Source: an uncultured Clostridia bacterium (GTDB lineage Bacteria; Bacillota; Clostridia; Oscillospirales; Ruminococcaceae). From it: DNA of 5,148 nucleotides. Positions 1 through 5,097 of the stretch are shown one piece after another. Positions within the stretch are counted from its first letter, which is position 1, and every line of letters begins with the position of its first letter. The notes below the pieces were generated by a model. That model was not told the origin of the DNA. It ran no database searches and was given only the letters and a program-made list of their open reading frames with translations. The DNA is taken from the NCBI GenBank assembly GCA_947177545.1, contig CAMWVF010000117.1, positions 1 to 5,148 on the forward strand, in the 5' to 3' direction. The position numbers and the translations under genes were made by a program.

Positions 1-3
1 ATA

Positions 4-363
4 TTATTTCTCCTTTGGTTTGAATATCAGCGCAGTCACCAGACCGAAAAGTATCGCCGCCGTTATTCCTCCCGCAGCGCCTGTAAGACCTCCCGTGAGT
101 ATGCCAAGGAAGCCTTTTTCGTCCACAGCCTGCCGCACGCCCTCGGCGAGGATATTTCCGAAGCCTGTGATAGGAACGGTAGCTCCCGCTCCCGCAAAGT
201 CTACAAGTGGCTTGTACAAGCCCAGCGCGCCAAGAACAACTCCAGCAACAACGTATGATACCAAGATCCTCGCAGGTGTAAGCTTTGTGTAGTCGATAAG
301 GGTCTGTCCCACGGCGCAGAAAAGTCCGCCTATGACAAACGCCCAAAGATAATTCATAAACAT
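4..363 (-). CDS. spoVAE: Stage V sporulation protein AE (SpoVAE/SpoVAEB), SpoVA channel membrane subunit
   Basis: Small integral membrane protein (119 aa) of the SpoVA complex, which sits in the forespore inner membrane and moves Ca-dipicolinate in during sporulation and out during germination. The family is recognised from the segment GLYKPLVDFAGAGATVPITG (residues 48-67) and the ending ALIFKPKEK, both nearly as I remember them in Bacillus subtilis SpoVAEB, which has about the same length. Hydrophobic stretches lie near residues 5-24, 31-53 and 85-113, with a glycine-rich run at 90-100. The start at 363 is chosen because AGGAGG (371-376 on this strand) lies 7 nt upstream. The same frame stays open to 630, but that stretch lies inside spoVAD and does not resemble the family. 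It follows spoVAD by 11 nt and its ribosome binding site overlaps the spoVAD stop codon, so the two are probably co-transcribed and translationally coupled. The stop is 3 nt from the window edge, so what follows is unseen. Confidence 0.95.
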   Translation of the reverse strand: MFMNYLWAFVIGGLFCAVGQTLIDYTKLTPARILVSYVVAGVVLGALGLYKPLVDFAGAGATVPITGFGNILAEGVRQAVDEKGFLGILTGGLTGAAGGITAAILFGLVTALIFKPKEK

Positions 364-370
364 TCTAAAA

Positions 371-376
371 CCTCCT
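371..376 (-). promoter_or_regulatory. Ribosome binding site of spoVAE (AGGAGG)
   Basis: A perfect AGGAGG on the minus strand lies 7 nt before the ATG at 363. It overlaps the TAG stop of spoVAD (375-377). It fixes the spoVAE start at 363 rather than at the second ATG (357) or at upstream in-frame ATGs inside spoVAD. Confidence 0.85.
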
Positions 377-1400
377 AATCTTTGATACGGCTCTCGGAGG
401 AGATAAACACCGCATGGGATATTGACGGTATGCTCTCCCCCTGCTGCGAAGCGGTTGTGGACATCAACGCACCCGTTGCACAGAAGAGAATATTTTTTAT
501 TTCTCCCGACCGCACCTTGGGCAGGAAATACCCGCACAGCACCGAAGCCGAGCAGCCGCAGCCCGAACCGCCCGAGTGTACGTCCTGCTTTTCGATGTCG
601 AACATCATTGCACCGCAGTCTCTGTGGCAAGCGGCAATGTCCACTCCCTCGCCCCGAAGAAGCTCTATAAGGAGCTTGCTGCCCGTTACGCCCAAGTCTC
701 CCGTAATAATCGCGTCAAAATCCGACGGCTCCATTGCCGTGTCCTGCAAAAATGTTTTTATGACGTACGCCGCCGCAGGCGCCATTGCTGCCCCCATGTT
801 GTTTGCGTCGGTAACGCCCAGGTCAACTATCTTGCCGATGGTAACGCCTCGTATGAAAGGGGCGGAAGTCTTGGGGGACACCACAGCCGCGCCCGAAGCC
901 GTACACGTCCACTGGGCAGTGGGGGTGCGGACTGAGCCGTAGGAAAGGGGAAAGCGAAACTGCCTCTCCGCCGTGCAAAAGTGGGAGGAAGTCGTGGCAA
1001 TTATCTTCCCACCCAGACCGCTGTCCGTCATAAGAGCGGAAAGGACAAGTCCCTCCGACATAGTGGAGCAAGCCCCGTAAATGCCCAGCAGAGGTATGTT
1101 CAGGTCACGCAGCCCGTAGGTAGAGCTTATGCACTGGTTGAGCAGGTCTCCGGCAAACATATAGTCGATGTCGTCGGGAGCAAGCCCGCCCTTGGACATG
1201 GCTTTTGACACCGTTCTTTTCATAAGCTCGCTTTCAGCCTGTTCCCAAGTTTTCTGTCCGAAATATGAGTCGTTTTCGATTTCGTCAAAAAACTGCGCAA
1301 GCGGACCCTCCCCTTCCTTTTTGCCGACAATAGCCGCAAAGCTGTGTATAGTGGGAGGAGCTTCCATTAAAAAAGTATTCCGTGAAATTTTTTTTGCCAT
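375..1400 (-). CDS. spoVAD: Stage V sporulation protein AD (SpoVAD), dipicolinate-binding subunit
   Basis: Soluble or peripheral subunit (341 aa; B. subtilis SpoVAD is about 338) of the SpoVA dipicolinate transporter of the forespore inner membrane. The family has a thiolase-like fold and is known to bind dipicolinic acid directly. Family signatures in order: AGDLLNQ (83-89), the thiolase-type cysteine in GACST (C111), TSSHFCTAERQFR (137-149), DLGVTDANNMGAAMAPAAA (193-211), ITGDLGVTGS (232-241), DCG (261-263), GGSGCGCSA (277-285) and the ending ATGALMST. The start at 1400 has AAAGGAG 7 nt upstream and gives the expected N-terminus MAKKIS. An in-frame ATG at 1472 would add 24 residues of AT-rich non-coding sequence and is rejected. 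It is the first gene of a leftward pair with spoVAE and diverges from ddh. The spoVAC gene that usually precedes it is absent here. No truncation or frameshift is visible. Confidence 0.97.
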   Translation of the reverse strand: MAKKISRNTFLMEAPPTIHSFAAIVGKKEGEGPLAQFFDEIENDSYFGQKTWEQAESELMKRTVSKAMSKGGLAPDDIDYMFAGDLLNQCISSTYGLRDLNIPLLGIYGACSTMSEGLVLSALMTDSGLGGKIIATTSSHFCTAERQFRFPLSYGSVRTPTAQWTCTASGAAVVSPKTSAPFIRGVTIGKIVDLGVTDANNMGAAMAPAAAYVIKTFLQDTAMEPSDFDAIITGDLGVTGSKLLIELLRGEGVDIAACHRDCGAMMFDIEKQDVHSGGSGCGCSASVLCGYFLPKVRSGEIKNILFCATGALMSTTASQQGESIPSISHAVFISSESRIKD

Positions 1401-1407
1401 AAACGAA

Positions 1408-1414
1408 CTCCTTT
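1408..1414 (-). promoter_or_regulatory. Ribosome binding site of spoVAD (AAAGGAG)
   Basis: The minus strand reads AAAGGAG, ending 7 nt before the ATG at 1400. It decides the spoVAD start against the longer in-frame option at 1472, which has no comparable site. Confidence 0.85.
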
Positions 1415-1426
1415 CAGCGTTTTGAT

Positions 1427-1455
1427 TAGTGTTCCTATCTTCAAAAAAAATATAC
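1427..1455 (-). promoter_or_regulatory. Candidate forespore (sigma-F/sigma-G type) promoter for spoVAD-spoVAE
   Basis: On the minus strand, GTATA (1455-1451) is followed after 14 nt by AGGAACACTA (1436-1427). From memory of the B. subtilis consensus sequences, the first fits the sigma-F -35 (GYWTA) fully. The second fits the -10 (GGNRANANTW) at all but the first position. The overlapping AACACTA also resembles the sigma-G -10 (CATNNTA). It would start transcription shortly upstream of the spoVAD ribosome binding site. Known spoVA operons are forespore-expressed, which makes this sensible, but the motifs are short and the region is AT-rich. Confidence 0.4.
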
Positions 1456-1463
1456 AAAATAAA

Positions 1464-1475
1464 ATTTTGCAAAAT
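1464..1475. promoter_or_regulatory. Perfect 12-bp palindrome ATTTTGCAAAAT, possible operator
   Basis: ATTTTGCAAAAT is its own reverse complement. Its right half, TGCAAAAT (1468-1475), recurs in the same orientation at 1490-1497, 22 bp further on, just ahead of the ddh -10 box. The two copies flank the likely ddh -35 region and lie upstream of the candidate spoVAD promoter. This is a suitable place for a regulator of one or both directions. No specific regulator can be named, and AT-rich DNA produces some palindromes by chance. Confidence 0.35.
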
Positions 1476-1478
1476 CTC

Positions 1479-1507
1479 TTTTCAAATCCTGCAAAATGTG
1501 TTATAAT
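1479..1507 (+). promoter_or_regulatory. Sigma-A promoter of ddh with extended -10
   Basis: The -10 box is a perfect TATAAT (1502-1507) preceded by TG one base away (TGT at 1499-1501), an extended -10. A weak -35, TTTTCA (1479-1484, four of six matches to TTGACA), lies 17 bp upstream. Transcription would start near 1514, leaving a leader of only about 30 nt, too short for a lysine riboswitch. Confidence 0.75.
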
Positions 1508-1525
1508 GATATAAACGATTTTTTT

Positions 1526-1532
1526 GAAAGGA
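1526..1532 (+). promoter_or_regulatory. Ribosome binding site of ddh (GAAAGGA)
   Basis: GAAAGGA ends 10 nt before the ATG at 1543 but only 1 nt before the in-frame ATG at 1534. Only the downstream ATG is at usable distance, so translation should begin with MDKIRIGIVG. Confidence 0.75.
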
Positions 1533-1542
1533 TATGATCATA

Positions 1543-2532
1543 ATGGACAAAATAAGAATAGGTATTGTAGGCTACGGCAATCTTGGCAGGGGCACAGAGC
1601 TTGCGATAAGACAAAATCCCGACATGGAGCTTGCCTGCGTTTTTACAAGACGCGATCCTGCTTCTCTCAAAATTTTGACGGAAGGCGTCCCCGTTTATTC
1701 AATGAACGATATTGCTGACCATAAGGGGGACGCCGACGTTCTTATCCTCTGCGGCGGCAGCGCAACCGACCTGCCCGAACAGGGACCAAAGCTTGCGGAA
1801 ATGTTCTGCACTGTCGACAGCTTTGACACTCATGCTAAAATTCCTCAGTATTTTGAAGCTGTTGACTCCTCTGCCAAAAAGGGCGGGAACGTCAGCATTA
1901 TCTCTGTGGGCTGGGATCCAGGTATGTTCTCCGTGGCAAGGCTTTACGGCAGCTGCATTTTGCCGCATGGCAATACTTACACATTCTGGGGCAAGGGCGT
2001 TTCACAGGGACATTCCGACGCTATCCGCCGTGTTGAGGGAGTTGTTGACGCAAGGCAGTATACGATTCCCGTTGAGGCGGCTGTAGAGGCTGTAAGAAGC
2101 GGCGCAGACCCCGAGCTTACCACACGTCAGAAGCATACAAGAGAGTGCTTTGTTGTTGTCAAGGAGGGCGCAGACAAGGCTAAGATAGAGTCCGAAATAA
2201 AGAATATGCCCAACTATTTTGCAGATTACGACACCACCGTACACTTTATTTCACAGGAGGAGCTTGACCGCGACCACAGCGGCATACCCCACGGCGGCTT
2301 TGTTATCAGAAGCGGCAAAACAGGTGAGTGCGGCGAGACCAACCATATCGTTGAGTACTCCCTGAAGCTTGGCTCAAACCCCGAGTTCACTTCCAGTATT
2401 CTTGTTGCATACGCACGTGCGGCGTACCGTATGCACAAGGAGGGACAGAGCGGTGCAAAGACCGTATTCGACGTTGCTCCCGCATATCTTTCCGTAAAGA
2501 GCGGCGCGGAGATACGTGCGGAAATGCTCTAA
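1543..2532 (+). CDS. ddh: meso-Diaminopimelate D-dehydrogenase (EC 1.4.1.16)
   Basis: Cytoplasmic NADPH-dependent enzyme (329 aa; the Corynebacterium glutamicum enzyme is about 320) that converts L-tetrahydrodipicolinate plus ammonia to meso-2,6-diaminopimelate in one step. This bypasses the acylated-intermediate routes to lysine and peptidoglycan. Visible signatures: Rossmann GYGNLG (10-15), FTRR (34-37) where arginines suit the NADP 2'-phosphate, CGGSATDLPEQ (70-80), the CTVDSFDTH strand (89-97), GWDPGMFS (123-130), FWGKGVSQGHSDA (148-160), CFVV (202-205), MPNYF (222-226), IPHGG (248-252), NHIVEYSLKL (267-276) and AYARAAYRM (289-297). Substrate residues by alignment from memory to the Corynebacterium enzyme include D92, D125, H250 and N267. 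The start at 1543 is preferred over 1534 by ribosome-site spacing. It has its own promoter and terminator, so it is monocistronic, and it diverges from spoVAD across 142 bp. ddh is patchily distributed in bacteria, so its presence is informative about the lysine pathway used. Confidence 0.96.
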   Translation: MDKIRIGIVGYGNLGRGTELAIRQNPDMELACVFTRRDPASLKILTEGVPVYSMNDIADHKGDADVLILCGGSATDLPEQGPKLAEMFCTVDSFDTHAKIPQYFEAVDSSAKKGGNVSIISVGWDPGMFSVARLYGSCILPHGNTYTFWGKGVSQGHSDAIRRVEGVVDARQYTIPVEAAVEAVRSGADPELTTRQKHTRECFVVVKEGADKAKIESEIKNMPNYFADYDTTVHFISQEELDRDHSGIPHGGFVIRSGKTGECGETNHIVEYSLKLGSNPEFTSSILVAYARAAYRMHKEGQSGAKTVFDVAPAYLSVKSGAEIRAEML

Positions 2533-2557
2533 TAGATTCAAGAAATTTAGAGGCAAG

Positions 2558-2598
2558 AAGCAAGCCAGTACCCCGAAATGGTTCAGGCTTGCTTTTTT
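2558..2598 (+). terminator. Rho-independent terminator of ddh
   Basis: A 9-bp perfect stem pairs AAGCAAGCC (2558-2566) with GGCTTGCTT (2586-2594) around a 19-nt loop that can form a small inner ACC/GGT pairing. The strand ends in a six-T run (2593-2598). The stem starts 25 nt after the ddh stop. The opposite strand has no T-run after the stem, so it works rightward only. It insulates the downstream operon from ddh. Confidence 0.9.
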
Positions 2599-2670
2599 AG
2601 CAATATATTTAAAAATTCCGGAAGAAAATTGGTAAAATTGCAGATTATAGAAAAATTTCAAAATATTTCC

Positions 2671-2699
2671 TTGACACTTACTACAGTTTGTAGTACAAT
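2671..2699 (+). promoter_or_regulatory. Strong sigma-A promoter of the BlaI/M56/secreted-protein operon
   Basis: Consensus -35 TTGACA (2671-2676) and -10 TACAAT (2694-2699) are separated by exactly 17 bp. The predicted start is near 2706. The promoter is near-ideal, which fits a gene set held off by a repressor rather than one needing an activator. Confidence 0.88.
2679..2695. promoter_or_regulatory. Operator 1: BlaI-type dyad TACTAC-N5-GTAGTA
   Basis: A 17-bp dyad, TACTACA-GTT-TGTAGTA, has two perfect 7-bp arms. It contains the TACA/TGTA core typical of BlaI/MecI operators. It fills most of the -35/-10 spacer and overlaps the first two bases of the -10, so a bound dimer would block RNA polymerase. 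The repressor gene begins 53 bp downstream, so autorepression is the obvious reading. Confidence 0.82.
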
Positions 2700-2704
2700 G
2701 TAGT

Positions 2705-2721
2705 TACTACGAGCTGTAGTA
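2705..2721. promoter_or_regulatory. Operator 2: second dyad TACTAC-N5-GTAGTA over the start site
   Basis: TACTAC-GAGCT-GTAGTA has the same arms and spacing as operator 1, extended by a T/A pair on each side (2704-2722). The centre-to-centre distance to operator 1 is 26 bp. An additional half-site GTAGT (2700-2704) forms an 11-bp dyad with its left arm (GTAGTTACTAC, 2700-2710). It covers the likely transcription start and suggests two repressor dimers bound side by side. Confidence 0.8.
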
Positions 2722-2748
2722 AGACTTTTTTAACAGAGGTGCGCATTT

Positions 2749-3117
2749 ATGAATTATCAAAATTTATCCGAAGCCGAGGCAGAGATAATGTCTAAAATAT
2801 GGGAATTGGACGTTCCCGTGTCCTCCGCGAGGCTTACGGCTGAATTTTCCGAAACAAGGGGGTGGAAAGTTCAAACAGTATGTACGTTTCTCTCAAGGCT
2901 GGTAAGCAAGAATTACCTTTCCGTTGAAAAGCGCGGCGCAGCGAACCTGTACACTGCCGCCGTGTCAAAAAAGGATTTTGAACGGTCGGCAGTCAAGGAG
3001 CTTATTTCAAGGAGCTATAGCGGTTCGGTAAAAAATATGATAGCGTCCTTGATGGACTGCGGCGCAATAAGCAAAGAAGAAATCGAGGAGTTAAAAGACT
3101 GGTTTAACAGGATGTGA
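2749..3117 (+). CDS. BlaI/MecI-family transcriptional repressor
   Basis: Winged-helix repressor of 122 aa, the usual family size. The family signature LSEAEAEIMSKIWEL opens the protein (6-20). The recognition helix is KVQTVCTFLSRLVSKNYL (40-57), followed by the wing EKRGAANLYTAAVS (60-73). The C-terminal dimerisation part ends EEIEELKDWFNRM (110-122). Family members bind TACA/TGTA dyads as dimers and are inactivated when a partner M56 membrane protease is triggered. The start at 2749 has AGAGGTG 7 nt upstream. It sits directly behind two matching dyads and 4 nt ahead of the M56 gene, the classic blaI-blaR1 order. By alignment from memory with Staphylococcus aureus BlaI, the scissile Asn101-Phe102 pair corresponds here to Ser100-Leu101, so cleavage at that exact pair is not conserved. 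Nothing here indicates beta-lactam resistance, so the blaI symbol is withheld. Confidence 0.93.
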   Translation: MNYQNLSEAEAEIMSKIWELDVPVSSARLTAEFSETRGWKVQTVCTFLSRLVSKNYLSVEKRGAANLYTAAVSKKDFERSAVKELISRSYSGSVKNMIASLMDCGAISKEEIEELKDWFNRM

Positions 3118-3121
3118 TAAA

Positions 3122-4609
3122 ATGCTGACAATATTTAAACTTATTGTTATATCATCTGCCGTGACAAGTATTATTTTTGCAGTAATGAAGCTTGCGGAAA
3201 AAATATTAATACGCGGTAATAATATGTTCGCCAAAGCTTTGGTTCTTACTTTTTCTTTGTTATGTCAACCGTCAGTGGTACTGCTTACATTGTTTTGCAG
3301 AGAAGTTAAACCCGCAAATCTTGAAAAGCAAGGGAGTATTATAAGCACATCAATTGAAATACTTGATACAAGCGCGGTAAATTCCACTATCAACAAAATG
3401 GAGTATATTGCACATAAAATAAATGTCCTGCAAATACTTGCATACATATGGCTGTTTACCGCTGCGGTGTTTATTTTGCTGAATTTGTTCAAGTACTTCA
3501 AATTCAAAAATACTCTTAAAAAAAGCTTTATACGTGAAATTGACAACAACATTTCAGAGCTGCGTATTTTTTCAAGCGGAATTGTAAGCTCCCCCTTTCT
3601 CATAGGAGTTTTCAAGCCCGTTATCGTCGTACCCGAAATGGAGTTCAGCGAAAGCGAGTTGTCTATGACGGTACGCCACGAAACGGTACACCTACGCCGC
3701 CATGACATTATAAAAAAACTGGTAATGAATTTTTTGCGGTGCGTAAACTGGTTCAATCCGGTGTTTTACGTGATTGAAAAGCAGGCGGGAGAAATGTCCG
3801 AATTTATCGCCGATGAAACGCTTACGGCAAACGCATCTTATTCCGAGAGAAAAGAGTACGGCAATTTGCTGCTGAAATTTGCCGAAAACGAGGCATATGC
3901 GGCTGGTATGTATTCACGTTTAAGCGGAAATGCTTTAAGGCTTGCAAAGAGATTGGAGTTGGTCATGAATAATTCACCGAGAAAAAAATTAAACAAAGCG
4001 ACAGTCATTACCGGCACAATAGCCGCAATAGCCGTTATTGGCATAAGTGTCAATGCTATGGTCGATATGGTTCCGAAAGACACGGCAAACGACACAATAT
4101 CGCCTGACAAAATAGTAGAAGCCGTACCTGTTGGACAGCAGCCCGTTGAAGGTTTTACTCTCCTTGAAAGTATTGGAAAAAGACTTCCGACAGATTCATT
4201 TGAATTTGAACCCCAAAAATTTTTCCCAACACTAAACATGTATGCTGTTAAAACAACTGAGAGTTATAACAGTTATTCTGTTCAAGATATTGCTTACAGC
4301 AACGGACAAGTCATTGTTTTGGGAAATAACGAGGGTGGGTTTTATTTTGAAAAAGGTCAGAGCGGGAGCATTAAAATTTCAGCCAATCTTTCACCAGAAT
4401 ATTCAAATATTGACGGGAAAGGCGAATTACTGGAAATAGGCTATATCTATGACGGAAGTCTGATTGAGCTTTACAGCGGAAAAATTGGTGATAACGAGTT
4501 ATCAATTAGCTTTGAAGCTGATAATGATGGAGATTATCAATTTTATATTTGCAATGCTTGTGCAGGCTTACAAAATTATAATTATATTTTAATTGAAAAA
4601 CAAGTTTAA
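3122..4609 (+). CDS. BlaR1-like M56 membrane metalloprotease with a non-penicillin-binding C-terminal domain
   Basis: Signal-transducing membrane zinc protease (495 aa). Predicted membrane helices: about 3-21, 38-58, 104-123 and 295-315. The cytoplasmic protease core between helices 3 and 4 carries the M56 landmarks SPFLIGVFKPVIVVP (157-171), zinc motif HETVH (186-190), NWFNPVFY (209-216) and EFIAD (227-231). E227 is the probable third zinc ligand. Residues 316-495 should lie outside the cell. BlaR1 has a roughly 250-residue penicillin-binding sensor there. Here the tail is only about 180 aa, a hydrophilic linker (316-360) followed by a probably beta-rich domain. That domain resembles the secreted protein encoded next and includes a CxxC (C477, C480). 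The gene starts 4 nt after the repressor stop, with AGGA (3109-3112) at 9 nt, and is co-transcribed with it. GC content falls from about nucleotide 4200, where the tail domain begins. Likely role: sense an extracellular signal and relieve BlaI-type repression. The signal is unknown. Confidence 0.88.
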   Translation: MLTIFKLIVISSAVTSIIFAVMKLAEKILIRGNNMFAKALVLTFSLLCQPSVVLLTLFCREVKPANLEKQGSIISTSIEILDTSAVNSTINKMEYIAHKINVLQILAYIWLFTAAVFILLNLFKYFKFKNTLKKSFIREIDNNISELRIFSSGIVSSPFLIGVFKPVIVVPEMEFSESELSMTVRHETVHLRRHDIIKKLVMNFLRCVNWFNPVFYVIEKQAGEMSEFIADETLTANASYSERKEYGNLLLKFAENEAYAAGMYSRLSGNALRLAKRLELVMNNSPRKKLNKATVITGTIAAIAVIGISVNAMVDMVPKDTANDTISPDKIVEAVPVGQQPVEGFTLLESIGKRLPTDSFEFEPQKFFPTLNMYAVKTTESYNSYSVQDIAYSNGQVIVLGNNEGGFYFEKGQSGSIKISANLSPEYSNIDGKGELLEIGYIYDGSLIELYSGKIGDNELSISFEADNDGDYQFYICNACAGLQNYNYILIEKQV

Positions 4610-4614
4610 AGGAG
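4608..4614 (+). promoter_or_regulatory. Ribosome binding site overlapping the M56 stop codon
   Basis: AAAGGAG (4608-4614) shares two bases with the TAA stop of the preceding gene (4607-4609) and lies 9 nt before the ATG at 4624. It supports co-transcription and coupled translation of the secreted protein with the protease. Confidence 0.8.
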
Positions 4615-4623
4615 AAAAAAGTT

Positions 4624-5097
4624 ATGTTAAAAAAATTAGCAAGTTTATTTTTGGCAGTTGTAGTGTGTGTGGTAACAGCAACGAGTGTTTCTGCTGAAAC
4701 TTACGCTATAAACAAAGATAATGTATCGGAAATATCTCCGATATCGCCGATTGCACGGTCAAGTTTTGATTATGGAAACTTTGACATTGATAACGGAATG
4801 ACAATGCTTCTTGGTAATGGTAACAGTAATACTAATGGTTGTTTTTACATTGCGGCGGGTTCGACAATAATACTGTCAACAGAATTGACTTCCAATGAAT
4901 CATATTTGGATATGGGATATTATAATTATGCTAAAGACACATACACAAAATGCTCAAAGAAAGTTTCCTATATGGGAGCCAGTACATTTGTATATACATG
5001 CAGCATGACAATATCAACCAGCGGATATTATAAATTTTTTATTTCAAACAATACGGCAAATATATTAACTTTTAAGAATACTTATGTTTCATATTAG
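4624..5097 (+). CDS. Small secreted protein of unknown function, related to the M56 protein's C-terminal domain
   Basis: Protein of 157 aa with a clear Sec signal peptide: MLKK start, hydrophobic core 5-19, and probable cleavage after SVSA (A24), leaving about 133 residues. There is no lipobox, LPxTG or transmembrane anchor, so it should be released. The mature part is rich in Ser, Thr, Asn and Tyr with alternating hydrophobic residues, suggesting a beta-sandwich. It has three cysteines (C73, C110, C126). I do not recognise a named family and see no catalytic motif. It resembles residues about 394-478 of the preceding membrane protease: NG-x4-LGN (57-65), G-C-FY (72-75), MGY (97-99) and GxYxFxIxN (134-142) all have counterparts in the same order. 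It is the last visible gene of the repressor-protease operon, starting 14 nt after the protease stop. It is therefore likely derepressed with it and may be the output or a soluble partner of the sensor. The gene is noticeably AT-rich compared with spoVAD and ddh. Confidence 0.85.
   Translation: MLKKLASLFLAVVVCVVTATSVSAETYAINKDNVSEISPISPIARSSFDYGNFDIDNGMTMLLGNGNSNTNGCFYIAAGSTIILSTELTSNESYLDMGYYNYAKDTYTKCSKKVSYMGASTFVYTCSMTISTSGYYKFFISNNTANILTFKNTYVSY

Noticed and set aside
364..630. Long N-terminal extension of spoVAE in the same open frame (up to 208 aa)
   Set aside because: It lies wholly inside spoVAD and does not resemble SpoVAE. The AGGAGG 7 nt before 363 gives a start matching the family length.
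382..942. Plus-strand open frame of 186 codons antisense to spoVAD
   Set aside because: It is a shadow of the conserved SpoVAD reading frame in GC-rich DNA, with no ribosome binding site and no recognisable protein.
1401..1472. 24-residue N-terminal extension of SpoVAD
   Set aside because: The DNA is AT-rich promoter-like sequence, the ATG at 1472 has no ribosome site, and the family N-terminus begins at 1400.
1534..1542. ATG at 1534 as the ddh start, and the palindrome TATGATCATA across it
   Set aside because: The ribosome binding site ends 1 nt before this ATG, too close to use. The 10-bp palindrome is short, in AT-rich DNA, and has no second copy.
2567..2660. Possible small gene or structured RNA between the ddh terminator and the next promoter
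   Set aside because: After the terminator hairpin the stretch is plain AT-rich sequence with no start, ribosome binding site or strong secondary structure.
3265..4239. Minus-strand open frames across the M56 gene (3265-3756 and 3838-4239)
   Set aside because: These are antisense shadows of a well-recognised protease gene, with no ribosome binding site or family resemblance.
4169..4489. Penicillin-binding motifs in the M56 tail: SIGK (350-353), SYN (381-383), KIG (454-456)
   Set aside because: The three short patterns appear in the right order. However, the spacing and domain size do not fit a class D beta-lactamase-like sensor, and the surrounding sequence matches the secreted protein instead. 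Probably coincidence.
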